The notes under the pieces were generated by a model that saw only the letters and a program-made list of their open reading frames with translations, was not told the DNA's origin and did no database searches. The position numbers and the translations under genes are program-made. A stretch of DNA of 64,000 nucleotides, taken from NCBI RefSeq assembly GCF_001696615.3, contig NZ_CP032279.1:2728001-2792000 (forward strand), read 5' to 3'. Position 1 is the first letter of the stretch; each line of letters begins with the position of its first letter. Source of the stretch: Acinetobacter sp. WCHAc010034 (lineage in GTDB: Bacteria; Pseudomonadota; Gammaproteobacteria; Pseudomonadales; Moraxellaceae). Positions 1 to 9,301 of this stretch are shown one piece after another.

Positions 1-1
1 T

Positions 2-202
2 AGGAAGAGCAATGCAGCCGTGGCGTCCTTTACTTTCAGCAAGCCTAAAGACTCCTATGCAGCCAATTCCGCCCACGGTTCCATTCAGAATACCGGGGTA
101 ATTGGAACGGCGGTATATGAGCTGAACGTTCCGCGCGCTGCCAAGCAGCCGGAAGGCAAATATGCGCCTGCGCCGAATGCTTTCCCTGCCGACCGCAATT
201 GA
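2..202 (+). CDS. C-terminal end of an unidentified protein (5' end outside window)
   Basis: The frame is open from the left edge (base 2) to a TGA at 200-202. The first in-frame candidate start is a GTG at 20 with no clear ribosome site, so this is more likely the tail of a longer gene than a complete 60-aa ORF. The readable tail is rich in Ala, Pro and Asn and has no hydrophobic segment or motif I recognise. It converges on sbcC with a 64-base gap. Function unknown. Confidence 0.45.
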   Translation, partial: RKSNAAVASFTFSKPKDSYAANSAHGSIQNTGVIGTAVYELNVPRAAKQPEGKYAPAPNAFPADRN

Positions 203-266
203 CAGCGGCCTGAAACAGCCCGCCGCACCTTGATGCCTTAATGCCTAGGACAGGCTTGACGGCGCT

Positions 267-3200
267 TCAGCACACCACTTCAATCGTGCTGGCGCCGGCG
301 CCCAAAGGCTGCACCTGAATCTGCACAGGAATGCGCTCATGCATTTCCTGTATATGCGAGATCAGCACCACCTTGCGCCCTTGGTTCTGCAGCTGATCCA
401 AGGCATTCATCACCATATGCAGGGAAGATGCATCCAGCGTGCCGAAGCCTTCATCAATAAACAGCGATTCAATTTTCATTGAGCCGGAGGCCATATTGGC
501 AATCGCCAGCGACAGGGCGAGGGCGGTCAGGAAGGATTCGCCGCCGGAAAGCGAAGCGACGGAACGGGTTTCGCCGTCCATGTCGTGGTCAATAATGGCC
601 AGGCTGAGGGAATTCTCCAAACGCTTTAAGGTATAGCGCTGCGACAGCATCGCCAGCTGCTGATTGGCATGCTGTAGCAGAATATCCAGATTATACTGCT
701 GCGCATAATCGCGGAAGTCTTTGCCTTTGGAGTCGCCAATGAGGCCGGAAATTTTTTCCCAGCGGTGTTCCTGCTGCTGCACTTGCTGAATCTGCTCGGC
801 GAACTGCTTCTGTTTGGCTGCATTCTGCTGATGCAGCTCCAGCTTTAGCCTGAGCTGATCCCGGTGCTCAAACTGGGTTTTCAGCGCTTCCGCATTCTGC
901 ACAATCAATAACTGCAGCTGCGCCGAATCAATCTCCGGCTGATGCGCCGCATGTTCAGCCAATTGCTCCTGCATGGTTTTGAGTGCAGAGCGCGCTTCAC
1001 TCAATAGCCGTTCTGCATTTTGCAGCTGCTGCCTGATTTGCTGCTCTTGCGCCGGGCTGACCTGCGCTAAATGCGCTAAATCCTGCAGCTGGAAGTCTGT
1101 GTGCTGCGCAAGCCATTGCTGAATATCCTGCTTCACCAGATTTGCGCTGTGCCGGTTTTGCTGCAGCTGCGCTTTCAGCTGCTCCAGCACGCTCTTTTCC
1201 TGTTCAAATTGATGATGGCTCAGGTCAAAGCTTTGCTTGAGCTGCTGATAATGCTGCTGGGTCTGCTGGCGCTGTGCATCGTGCTGCATCAGCCATTCAT
1301 TCGGCTTGGCATCGCTTAGGCCGGTCATCTGCAGAATCAGCTGATTTGCAGTTTCCGTATTCTGCTGCCCGCTGAGCTTAATTTCATTCAGGCTGTGCGC
1401 CGAATCCTCAATCTGCTTGGCGGTATTTTCAAGATTCAGTTTGAGGGAGCTGAATTCCTGATGCTTCAGATCCAGCTGCTTATTCAGCTGCTCAAGCTGT
1501 TCCAGCTGCTGGGCGCGGCTGTTTAAGCGGCTGTAAGCCTGCTGCGCCGCGGCAGCGCTCTGCTGCTGCCATAGCATTTTTTCGCTTTTAGATAGGCAGT
1601 CTGCAATATGCTGCACTTGGCTCTGCTGATGCTTTGCCGTTTGCAGCAGATGTTCAGCCTGCTGAATCTTTTGCATCAGCTGCTGCTGCGCTTTAATGCT
1701 CTGAGCCCAAAGGCTGGATTGAGCTTCAAGCTGCTGAATATTCAGAGTAAAGCTTTGCTGGATATGCTCGGCCTGCGCCGCGGCTTCAGGCTGCGCCAGA
1801 GTTAAATCAAGCTGAATATCGGCTGTCCGGCACTGTTCGGCTAAAGCCTTTTCAGCGGTGGCGGTTTTGTCCGATGTATTCTGCACCGACACTTTAAGCT
1901 GCGCCAATTCAGCATGCAGCTGAGTCAGCTGCTGCTGCGCCCGCTGCCAGGCTTTAAGGGCATCCTGTTCTGTTTGCGCAGCCTGCTGTTCCTGCAGCTG
2001 CTGCAGTTCAAACAGCGCTTTGGACACGGCTGCATCATCGGCTTTATAAGGATGCGATGCGCTTCCGCAAACCAAGCAGGGCTCGCCGTCTTTTAATTCG
2101 GCGCGCAGATATTCAACGTTTTCCGCATGCAGCAGGCGCTGCTGCTGCAGAATCTCCTGCAGTTTTAAGCGCGCATCTTTGGCGGCCTGAAAATCCTGTT
2201 CAGCGCTGAATGCGCTTTGCTCAAGCGGCAGCAGCTGCGCTGAAGACGCCTGCAGCTGCTCTTGCAAGCGCCGCAATTCAGCCTGCCATTCAAAAAACTG
2301 CGCCAGCTTCTGCTGAATAGCATCCAGCTGATTGCGCTGACTGATTTTGATGTCGCGCTGCTGGCGCGCCTGTTCAATTTTCGCTTCAAGCTGTTCAATG
2401 CCGCCGGCTTGATCCGCAGACTGCTGCAGCTGCGCTTTTTGTTCAATCAGCTGGTATTCCGCCTGAGCAATATTTCCTAATTGATCTTCAATGCTTTGAT
2501 ATTGCTGCATGAATTGGCTCAGCTGCTGCAGATGCGCCGTGATGCCTTTATCCAGAACAGCAAACTGCCGGGTTTCAGCAAGCTGCTGGCTGAACAGCGC
2601 CTGCTGCTCAGCCATCCACTGCATCTGCTGCTGCATCTGCTGCTGCTGATCCGCCAAGGGCGCTTTGGCCTGCTCCAAACCGGTCAGTTTCGCCTGGATT
2701 TTCTTGAATTCTGCGCCAATGCGGTCACGCTCGGCATTGCAGTGCCGAACCTGATTGATTGCTGCGAAATGCTTGTTTTCAAAATTCTGCAGTTCAGTTA
2801 AAGCGTTTTCTGCCCGGCGGAATTGGTCTTTTTCCGCCTCAAACTGCGCAAGGGCTGCATCAAACTGCAGCTGCTGTTTTTGCAGCTGCGGCGCCAGCTG
2901 CTGTTCAGCCTTGAGCAATTGCTGCTGCTGGAACACGCTTGGGCGGATTCCTGAAAATATTTCCAAACGCTTTAAGCGCTCACGCTCAGGCATTAAATCC
3001 TGCTGCGCCTTGAGCTGAATCTCCGCCAGCTGCTGTTTCAGGACAATCTCGCTGTCCAGTTTCTGCTTCTGCTCAAACCAGCGCTGCTGCTTTTCCAGCT
3101 GGGCTTTTTCCGCCTCCAGTTTTCTGCAGCCGGCATTGGCCTGCTGAAATGCAGCGGCTAATTCCGCTGCTTCCTCATCGGATAAAATTTCAATATGGCC

Positions 3201-3863
3201 CAAAACATTTTCCAGCGCTTTGCGCTGGATGGCGGCCTGCCGGGTTTTTTCAAAGGCCAGCTGGCCAATTTTCCCAAAGATTGATGAATTGGTCAGATAT
3301 TCCAGAAGCTCGCCGCGCTCATTGTCGCGGGCTTTTAAAAAGGCCGTGACTTCTGACTGCGCCAGCAGCACCGCGCGGGTAAACTGCTCAAAGCTGAGCT
3401 GGGTGACTTTCAAAATGCCAGCATCCACCGCCTTGGCTTTGTCGGCAACCACTACGCCGTCGCTCAGGCAGGTTAAATAGCGCTGCACGCCTTGCAGCCG
3501 GCCGTCGGCTTTTTCGCGCGCGCGCTTTAATTCCCAGCGCGCCAAATAGCGCTTTTGATCCTGCGCCACAAAGCACAGTTCGGCAAAGCCGTGCGCCGCG
3601 CCGCGCCGCAGCACCGTCAGCGGGGAATTGGTCAGCAGCTCTGAGCCGTCGGCATCAGTGAGTTTGCCGTCGCTGTCTTTCAAGCGCGGAATGCGGTTGA
3701 ACAGCGCGAGGCACATGGCGTCTAAAATGGTGGATTTGCCGGCGCCGGTTTTGCCGACAATCGCAATCAGGCCGGCATTGGCCAAAGGCTCCGCTTCAAA
3801 ATCAATGAAATGCTCGCCGGAAATTGACGCCAGATTTTTCATGCGGATGGATAGAATTTTCAT
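267..3863 (-). CDS. sbcC: SbcC, ATPase subunit of the SbcCD (Mre11-Rad50-type) nuclease
   Basis: This is a 1198-residue SMC/Rad50-like ATPase. The Walker A motif GKTGAGKST lies at residues 37-45. Very long Gln/Ala/Leu-rich coiled coils fill the middle, with the zinc-hook CLVC at about residue 595. The ABC signature (LSGGES) and the Walker B/D-loop region (LFIDEGFGTLD) are near the C-terminus. With SbcD it forms the cytoplasmic complex that opens and degrades hairpin and palindromic DNA and processes blocked double-strand ends. The length fits the family (about 1050-1250). The start has a clear ribosome site (TAAGGA) that overlaps the sbcD stop, and the two genes are 9 bases apart, so they are co-transcribed. 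Nothing is missing from the catalytic motifs. Confidence 0.97.
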   Translation of the reverse strand: MKILSIRMKNLASISGEHFIDFEAEPLANAGLIAIVGKTGAGKSTILDAMCLALFNRIPRLKDSDGKLTDADGSELLTNSPLTVLRRGAAHGFAELCFVAQDQKRYLARWELKRAREKADGRLQGVQRYLTCLSDGVVVADKAKAVDAGILKVTQLSFEQFTRAVLLAQSEVTAFLKARDNERGELLEYLTNSSIFGKIGQLAFEKTRQAAIQRKALENVLGHIEILSDEEAAELAAAFQQANAGCRKLEAEKAQLEKQQRWFEQKQKLDSEIVLKQQLAEIQLKAQQDLMPERERLKRLEIFSGIRPSVFQQQQLLKAEQQLAPQLQKQQLQFDAALAQFEAEKDQFRRAENALTELQNFENKHFAAINQVRHCNAERDRIGAEFKKIQAKLTGLEQAKAPLADQQQQMQQQMQWMAEQQALFSQQLAETRQFAVLDKGITAHLQQLSQFMQQYQSIEDQLGNIAQAEYQLIEQKAQLQQSADQAGGIEQLEAKIEQARQQRDIKISQRNQLDAIQQKLAQFFEWQAELRRLQEQLQASSAQLLPLEQSAFSAEQDFQAAKDARLKLQEILQQQRLLHAENVEYLRAELKDGEPCLVCGSASHPYKADDAAVSKALFELQQLQEQQAAQTEQDALKAWQRAQQQLTQLHAELAQLKVSVQNTSDKTATAEKALAEQCRTADIQLDLTLAQPEAAAQAEHIQQSFTLNIQQLEAQSSLWAQSIKAQQQLMQKIQQAEHLLQTAKHQQSQVQHIADCLSKSEKMLWQQQSAAAAQQAYSRLNSRAQQLEQLEQLNKQLDLKHQEFSSLKLNLENTAKQIEDSAHSLNEIKLSGQQNTETANQLILQMTGLSDAKPNEWLMQHDAQRQQTQQHYQQLKQSFDLSHHQFEQEKSVLEQLKAQLQQNRHSANLVKQDIQQWLAQHTDFQLQDLAHLAQVSPAQEQQIRQQLQNAERLLSEARSALKTMQEQLAEHAAHQPEIDSAQLQLLIVQNAEALKTQFEHRDQLRLKLELHQQNAAKQKQFAEQIQQVQQQEHRWEKISGLIGDSKGKDFRDYAQQYNLDILLQHANQQLAMLSQRYTLKRLENSLSLAIIDHDMDGETRSVASLSGGESFLTALALSLAIANMASGSMKIESLFIDEGFGTLDASSLHMVMNALDQLQNQGRKVVLISHIQEMHERIPVQIQVQPLGAGASTIEVVC

Positions 3864-3872
3864 GGCGCGTCC

Positions 3873-5126
3873 TTAATGCTGCGGTTCAGATTCAAGCGAT
3901 TTCTGCGCGTCATGCACCAGGCTCATAAAATCGCTCAGCACCTCATTATCGGCAGCATAGCCCTGCTTTTCCCAAATCTGCTGGAACAGCTTTTCCGGCG
4001 TCGGCGGCTCCAAATGCACGGCATCAGCTGCAGCGCCGCTATTTTCAGGCGTCAAATACTGCCGGGTAATCCGCACCAGCCGGTAGCGCCGGGGCGGCAG
4101 GGCATCTTCCAGCTGCTGCCTTAAATTCGGCGGCGGCGGCACATCGGTATGGTATTCAATATCGACATATTCGCGCTGGTCAATATTGCAGATTTCACCG
4201 CCCGGCAAGGCTTTTAACTGGGTAAAAACTTCATCCAGCCCGCCTTTGATTTTATGCAGCTGCACGCTGCGCGGAATGGCCAGCGCCTGCAGCTGCAGGC
4301 GAGATTCCGCGTTTTGCGCCGGATCAATCGTAACTTCAACGACTTGATGCTTATATTTAATTTCACTGAAGGATAAAGGAATCGGCGAGCCGCTGTAGCG
4401 GATATGCTCCTGCCCGACTTTCTGCGGCTTATGCAGGTGCCCGAGCGCCACATAATCAATCACTTCATCAAATAAAGCGGTTGAAAGCGCTTCTTCATTG
4501 CCGATGATAATCGGGCGTTCCGAGTCGGAAGTTTCCGCGCCCTGCATATGCGCATGCGACATCAGGATCAGCGCCTGACCGGCGGTTTTTCTTTTTTTCG
4601 CTTCGGCAATCAGCTGCTGGTGCAGATAGGCGATTGCGCTTTGGCTGCTGGCGGTATGCTCATTGATGCCGGTGATTTCCGCAGGGCGCAGAAAGGGCAG
4701 GGTCAGGCACCACGCCGTGATATTTTTATCCGCATCGTAAATAGGCACCAGCAGGCGCTCTAAATCCAGCTGGCCATGCGCATCTTTATGAATTACACCC
4801 ACGGTTTTGGCATGGTATTTTTCCAGCAGCGGTTCAACCTGCTCAATGCGGTAGCCGGAGTCGTGATTGCCGGCAATCATCAGGGTCTGCATCTGCGGCG
4901 CAAGGCTATGGGCATCGGCTAAAAACTGGTACAGCTGCTTTTGCGCGCTGGATGCGGGATTGATCACATCAAAAATATCGCCGGCGATCAGCAGGGCATC
5001 CGGCTGTCTGGCTTGGATCTGTTCAAGCAGCCAGGCTAAAAACTGTTCATGTTCATACTGGCGCGAATGGTTGTAAAAGAATTGCCCTAAATGCCAGTCG
5101 GAAGTATGAAAAAAGCGTACAGTCAT
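3873..5126 (-). CDS. sbcD: SbcD, metallophosphoesterase nuclease subunit of SbcCD
   Basis: This is an Mre11-type metallophosphoesterase. The five expected motifs are visible in order: HTSDWHLGQ near the N-terminus, AGDIFD, GNHD, SHAHM and GHLH, which supply the two-metal ligands. It is the nuclease partner of SbcC, cutting hairpins and DNA ends. I chose the ATG at 5126 (417 residues, beginning MTVRFFHTSDWHLG) over a GTG ten codons upstream. Family members start a few residues before the HTSDWH motif, and an AGG lies six bases before the ATG. First gene of the sbcDC operon. Confidence 0.96.
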   Translation of the reverse strand: MTVRFFHTSDWHLGQFFYNHSRQYEHEQFLAWLLEQIQARQPDALLIAGDIFDVINPASSAQKQLYQFLADAHSLAPQMQTLMIAGNHDSGYRIEQVEPLLEKYHAKTVGVIHKDAHGQLDLERLLVPIYDADKNITAWCLTLPFLRPAEITGINEHTASSQSAIAYLHQQLIAEAKKRKTAGQALILMSHAHMQGAETSDSERPIIIGNEEALSTALFDEVIDYVALGHLHKPQKVGQEHIRYSGSPIPLSFSEIKYKHQVVEVTIDPAQNAESRLQLQALAIPRSVQLHKIKGGLDEVFTQLKALPGGEICNIDQREYVDIEYHTDVPPPPNLRQQLEDALPPRRYRLVRITRQYLTPENSGAAADAVHLEPPTPEKLFQQIWEKQGYAADNEVLSDFMSLVHDAQKSLESEPQH

Positions 5127-5229
5127 GTGAACCTGAATATTGGAAATGCCCTGCACAACTTAGCATATTTTGCTGCCGTGAATAAGCAGCCTGTTTAGAA
5201 GGCGTGTCCGGCCGTTCAGCGCTCTTTAT

Positions 5230-5607
5230 TTATTTTGCATTTTCATCTATTTGCACCAAGCCAAAGGTGTTGTGGTCGGCATCGGTGAAATAGCCTTGCC
5301 AGCATTTGCCCGGAATGGCGAATTTCGGCATTGCGGTTTGCCCGCCTAAGGCCAGAATTTTCTCCGCCGCCGCATCAAAATCTGCCACTTCAATGGAGCA
5401 GGTAAAGGCATTGGTGCCGCAGTGTGCTTCTGGAGTAGGCGCAGGCCTTTGCAGCAGGCCGCCATGCATATTGGCGCTTTCAATGTACCAATACTCAACT
5501 GGCAAGCCTGCGGCCTTGCTGAACTTCCAGCCGAAAATCTCCTGATAGAATTTAATTTCGCGTTCGGGGTTTGAGGACTGGATTTCAAAATAGATGATGC
5601 CGTTCAT
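5230..5607 (-). CDS. VOC-fold (glyoxalase/bleomycin-resistance-like) protein
   Basis: A 125-residue single-domain protein of the vicinal oxygen chelate superfamily. It shows the two beta-alpha-beta-beta-beta halves: an opening IIYFEIQ strand followed by REIKFYQEIFGWKF, and a second half with TCSIEVADFDAAAEKILALGG and the closing TDADHNTFGLVQ. The last segment is typical of members that bind a metal through a terminal acidic residue. The substrate cannot be read from the sequence; candidates are glyoxalase-like or dioxygenase-like chemistry, or antibiotic binding. The ATG is preceded by AGGA. It appears monocistronic, 103 bases from sbcD. Confidence 0.85.
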   Translation of the reverse strand: MNGIIYFEIQSSNPEREIKFYQEIFGWKFSKAAGLPVEYWYIESANMHGGLLQRPAPTPEAHCGTNAFTCSIEVADFDAAAEKILALGGQTAMPKFAIPGKCWQGYFTDADHNTFGLVQIDENAK

Positions 5608-5876
5608 TGCTGTTCCTGGGCTGCTGTTCAGCCAGCTTTTATTTTTTATTATGCTGGCGCTAAATTAAAAGCGCCTGCTGCAGTCCTGTCCCGCATTTTT
5701 TACCTGCATTCCAATCGTATGATTTTTAAATAGTTATTGAAAATAGTTATGCAGATTTTATTTTGGTGCAAAAAGACAGCCGATGTATGCGCTCTTAGGT
5801 TTTAGCAGTTTGCACTGCCGCATTTTTTCGTTAAACCTTGAAACGCCTTTGCGTAGGCAAGGCTCTACTTTGGAAA

Positions 5877-7039
5877 GACCCAAAGATACCGTCTCAGAGG
5901 TCAAGAGGATTATTGAGAATTGGCGCAATAATTCTCCTGATAAGGCCGCTGGTGCTTGAGTACGCCATAACAAAGATGAATCAGCTTCCTCATTGCAGCG
6001 CCAACCGCCATCATCTTGGTTTTGCCATTGGCCAGCAGCCTGTCATTCATCCCCTTTATGTGGGGATTATGCCGGGTTGCGACAATCGCCGCCATATATA
6101 AGCCGGCCCGTATTTTCGACGGGCCGGCTTTGGATAGGCGGCTCCTGCCGTGAATGGAGCTGCCCGACTGCCTTTGAATGGGCACCAGGCCGGCAAAGGC
6201 CGCCGCCTGGCTCGCCCTTTCAAAAGCATGGCTGCGCAAGAAGCTGAGCATTAATAAACTGGTCCGGTCTGCAATGGCCGGAATGCTGCTGAGCAGCGCC
6301 TTGTCATTTTTTAAATCAGGATGCTGATCAATGTGGTCATCAATCTGCCGGTCGAGATCCTGAATATGCCTGCTTAACTGCTTAATATTCTTATGGATCG
6401 ACTGAAGTACCGGTTCTATCGTGAAGGTAGACTCCGCTTTTTCCAAACGGTTTTCTTCACGCTGCAGATCTTCACCAAGCACAGCCCTTCGATCCAGCAA
6501 AGCATTCAGCAGTTGAATATGTCCAGGCAGAGGCTGCCAAAAATGCAGATCCGCAGTCATCGCAAACCGGGCCAGAACTTCACTGTCAGCCTTGTCTGTC
6601 TTATTCAGCCTGGACATGCTCTGAGCAAAATACCGGGCTCTGGCGGGATTCGCCACACAGACTTGAAAGCCTGCATCAAATAAATATCCAGCTAGGCGTT
6701 CATGATAGACAGAAGTGGCTTCCATTAAGGCAATGGCCTGCGCAGGGCCTGCAGCATGATGATTCAGCCAGGCCTGAAGCTGTTCAAAGCCTTTGGGCGT
6801 ATTCGGAAAGGTTTTGGTTTTCTTTTTGCCTGCAGAATCTTCTAAAATCAGACAGCAGTCAATTTTAGCTTTTGCAATATCAATACCGAGATAAAACATA
6901 ATCTTACCTGCCTTATTTATTCAATTATTTTTTTCAGCATAACCGCCGTCTTTTCTTGCGAATCCAGCATCGAGGTGCTTAGTTACCGTCCAGAGTTGTG
7001 CAGGCAGTCAGGGCAAACAGCAGGTTTTATCTTTGGGCC
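5877..7039 (-). mobile_element. IS110-family insertion sequence (approximate limits)
   Basis: One transposase gene is bracketed by a subterminal inverted repeat: gacccaaagata at 5877-5888 and its near-complement (11 of 12) tatctttgggcc at 7028-7039. Subterminal repeats of this size are known in the IS1111 branch of the family. True ends probably lie a few bases outside these repeats. I could not fix them or find a target duplication, which this family does not reliably make. About 130 bases of non-coding DNA separate the transposase start from the upstream repeat. Confidence 0.65.
5910..6899 (-). CDS. IS110-family DEDD transposase
   Basis: A 329-residue transposase with the family's two domains. 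The N-terminal RuvC-like DEDD domain opens with YLGIDIAKAKIDCCL (first Asp) and includes LMEATSVYHERLAGYL and the NKTDKADSEVLARFA segment. The C-terminal Tnp_IS116-like domain carries the serine region (FAGLVPIQRQSGSS) and ends with MMAVGAAMRKLIHLCYGVLK. Enzymes of this family recombine DNA guided by a structured RNA made from the element's non-coding end. The gene looks full length and intact. The stop is only about 20 bases from the left inverted repeat. Confidence 0.93.
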   Translation of the reverse strand: MFYLGIDIAKAKIDCCLILEDSAGKKKTKTFPNTPKGFEQLQAWLNHHAAGPAQAIALMEATSVYHERLAGYLFDAGFQVCVANPARARYFAQSMSRLNKTDKADSEVLARFAMTADLHFWQPLPGHIQLLNALLDRRAVLGEDLQREENRLEKAESTFTIEPVLQSIHKNIKQLSRHIQDLDRQIDDHIDQHPDLKNDKALLSSIPAIADRTSLLMLSFLRSHAFERASQAAAFAGLVPIQRQSGSSIHGRSRLSKAGPSKIRAGLYMAAIVATRHNPHIKGMNDRLLANGKTKMMAVGAAMRKLIHLCYGVLKHQRPYQENYCANSQ

Positions 7040-7139
7040 AAACTTTAAGTTTTAGTAAACAACCAAACTCTGCTGTTTGCGTATAGTGAGAGCTAATCAC
7101 TATGTGAATTAAGATACAAGTAGACAAAAGTCTTTCGTT

Positions 7140-7193
7140 GCCCATACACGGCGTCCTTGCCGTGATGGGCAACGTGCGGCATCCCTGCCGCAC
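7140..7193. repeat. Pair of adjacent REP-like palindromes
   Basis: Two hairpins lie side by side. The first (7140-7170) pairs gcccat and cacggc with gccgtg and atgggc around the loop gtcctt, with one unpaired base. The second (7174-7193) pairs gtgcggc with gccgcac around the loop atccct. The similar loops (tcctt / tccct) and the tandem arrangement resemble REP/BIME elements of gammaproteobacteria. They sit outside the IS110 element. Confidence 0.6.
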
Positions 7194-7747
7194 TCGCGTA
7201 TCTGAATTTTATTTTACTCAACTATGGGACAGCAATGGCGCCTGCTGCGTTTTTATGTAAATCATTTTTTTAGGCGGTTTTTGAGGCCGCGCGGTTTCAG
7301 TTTTGCATGGCTTTTAAAAGCCGCCGGATTTGCAATACAGGCGCTGTTAAGAATTTTTGCTGCGTGATGCATTGGAGGGGGGATGAAAATGAATTGGCCG
7401 GCTTGCCGGGCCATCCGGTCAAGCCGGATATTCTATTGCTTAAAAAAACAGCTTAGAATGGATATTAGAAAATAAAAGACCGGCGATTCGAGTGATGATA
7501 AATCGCCGGTCAAAAAATCTATTCCAAGTTGAGGTTTTGGCTGCTGTTCAAAACCTAAGCTTGAAATGAAGCTTATTGCTTTAAGAAAAGGTCACCGAAA
7601 CATTGCGGATGCCAGTACAAATCATCGGTTGCTACAGACCTTGTACCCTATATAACGCAGCGCGTTTCAGATTGGTTGACAATAAAATGAAAAAAAACTC
7701 ATTTTTTTTTATACTGGCTGCATTCTTTTTTTCCGGTCATCGTGCTG
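7194..7747. other. Intergenic region with three further hairpins
   Basis: No supported gene. A hairpin pairs 7478-7488 (gaccggcgatt) with 7501-7511. Its minus-strand exit is T-rich, so it could terminate leftward transcription. A second stem pairs aggttttg (7532-7539) with caaaacct (7549-7556). A third is formed by two aagctt hexamers just after it. Short ORFs here have no ribosome sites and look fortuitous. The promoter of the following membrane-protein gene should lie in 7580-7740, but I cannot point to it confidently. Confidence 0.5.
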
Positions 7748-8197
7748 ATGTCTCTAAAGCGCTATTTTATAATATTTTTTCTGATCTGCTTTGCCATAAC
7801 TTGCCTGTGCGGCGTACTGGCGGCTTTTCTGCCTTTAGGCGTCGGCGGCGTGCTGACGGCTGTGCCGTATATTGCAGCCATGATCTGGGTGCTGTTTATC
7901 TTCCTGAAGCGCAACCGGCGCGCGCCGGCGCAGGCTGAGCGCAAAAAGCTCACCCTGGGCTTCAGCCTGATTTTCTGGGGCTACAATATCGCCTTTCAGA
8001 TTCTGGGCATTGCGGTTTTTGCCTATAAAGACCCTGAAATCTGGCAGAATTTCCTGCTGTACCTGCAGCAGCCGCAATTTCTCAGCATTGTGCTGATTAT
8101 GGCCTTGCTGATCGCCATTCCGCTGTATCTGCTGACCTACTGGTTCTACGGCCCGCAAGCGCGCCGCATGGCGCAGAAAATGTTCGGCGCAGAATAA
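7748..8197 (+). CDS. Small inner-membrane protein, ABZJ_00895 family
   Basis: A hydrophobic protein of about 149 residues with four likely transmembrane segments (roughly residues 7-28, 33-52, 70-92 and 113-135). Charged loops lie between them, including RAPAQAERKKLT. It matches my memory of the Acinetobacter family named ABZJ_00895, including the PEIWQNFLLYLQQPQF stretch. Function is unknown. I chose the ATG at 7748 (MSLKRYF) rather than an in-frame GTG two codons upstream. Monocistronic. Confidence 0.75.
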   Translation: MSLKRYFIIFFLICFAITCLCGVLAAFLPLGVGGVLTAVPYIAAMIWVLFIFLKRNRRAPAQAERKKLTLGFSLIFWGYNIAFQILGIAVFAYKDPEIWQNFLLYLQQPQFLSIVLIMALLIAIPLYLLTYWFYGPQARRMAQKMFGAE

Positions 8198-8266
8198 GGC
8201 TTGAACAAAAGCTGATCTTATTCTATAGATAACTGCAGCCAGCCAGTTTAAAAATGAGAGCGCTTT

Positions 8267-9169
8267 ATGCATAAAGAACGGGTGTTGATTACAGGGGCCA
8301 GCGGCTTTATCGGTTCGCATTTAATTAAATACTTGCTGTCCAAGGATTATGCCGTCATCGGCCTAAGCCGGCAAAGCGGCAGAACCTCAAGCCATCCTGA
8401 CCTGACGTGGGTGCAGCAGCTGGATGAGCTGAAAACCGATCAGATTGACTATGTGATTAATTTGGCCGGCGAAAGCATTGGCAAAGGGCGCTGGACAGCG
8501 CAGCGCAAGCAGCAGCTGATTCAGAGCCGGGTGCAGACTACGCAGAATCTTTACCGCTATCTGGAACGGCGCCGGATTGCGCCGAAGTGCATCATCTCCG
8601 GTTCCGCTATGGGCTATTACGGCATAGACCCGGAGGAAAAATGGCAGCAGCCCTGCACTGAGGATTCGCCGCCGCAGCCGATCTTTCAGTCCGAACTGTG
8701 CCAGCAGTGGGAGCAGGCGGCGCGGCAGTTTCCGCAGCAGAACACGAAAATCATCCGCCTGGGCATCGTGTTTGCGGCTAAAGGCGGCATTTTGCCGCAG
8801 ATGCTGATGCCGATCCGCATGAATTTAATCGGCAGGATCGGCCATGGCCGGCAGCCTGTGGTTTGGGTGCATATCCGCGACGTGCTGCGGGGCATTGAAT
8901 TTCTAATGACCCGGCCGATGCAGGCGAAGGTTTTCAATCTGACCGCGCCGGGAAGCGTTCCTCAGGCGCAGTTTGCTGAACTGGCTGCGCGCCAGCTGAA
9001 AAAGCATCCTCTGCTGTGCATGCCGGCATTTGTTTTCAAGTGCCTGCTGGGCGAACAGTCGCAGCTGCTGCTGAACGGGCAGTATGTCAAGCCGCAGGCG
9101 CTGACTGAGGAGGGATTCAGCTTTGAATTTCCGACAGTCAAAGAAGCGCTGGCGGATGTGCTGGGCTGA
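8267..9169 (+). CDS. TIGR01777-family NAD(P)-dependent sugar-epimerase-like oxidoreductase
   Basis: A 300-residue extended short-chain dehydrogenase. The nucleotide-binding Rossmann motif VLITGASGFIGSHL lies at residues 5-18, followed by the family's INLAGESIGKGRWTAQRKQ. The catalytic-type segment SGSAMGYYG contains the Tyr. The C-terminal region ends with the family's DUF1731-like helix pair (LLCMPAFVFKCLLGEQ). E. coli YfcH is the usual reference; the substrate is not established. The ATG follows gagagcg, a modest ribosome site. Likely single-gene unit ending at the hairpin at 9221-9250. Confidence 0.9.
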   Translation: MHKERVLITGASGFIGSHLIKYLLSKDYAVIGLSRQSGRTSSHPDLTWVQQLDELKTDQIDYVINLAGESIGKGRWTAQRKQQLIQSRVQTTQNLYRYLERRRIAPKCIISGSAMGYYGIDPEEKWQQPCTEDSPPQPIFQSELCQQWEQAARQFPQQNTKIIRLGIVFAAKGGILPQMLMPIRMNLIGRIGHGRQPVVWVHIRDVLRGIEFLMTRPMQAKVFNLTAPGSVPQAQFAELAARQLKKHPLLCMPAFVFKCLLGEQSQLLLNGQYVKPQALTEEGFSFEFPTVKEALADVLG

Positions 9170-9220
9170 TTAGGGTATTTCAGGCATCTTCCATTTGGAG
9201 GATTCAGGCGCTTGAAGATT

Positions 9221-9250
9221 GAACACTGCGCCATTTCTGGCGCAGTGTTC
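9221..9250. terminator. Hairpin between convergent genes
   Basis: A perfect 12-bp stem, gaacactgcgcc with ggcgcagtgttc, around the 6-base loop atttct. It lies between the convergent oxidoreductase and thiO genes. No strong T-run follows in either direction, so its terminator role is inferred from position. Confidence 0.5.
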
Positions 9251-9301
9251 AGCCCGCGCATTCTCAGCATGTCAGCGGATGGCAGAATGCGCTTGAGCCG
9301 G

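Noticed and set aside
5758..5973. 71-residue frame past the end of the IS110 transposase
   Set aside because: It spans the IS boundary and overlaps the transposase; no conserved features.
7835..8320. 161-residue frame antisense to the small membrane protein
   Set aside because: It overlaps a conserved gene completely and lacks protein-like composition.
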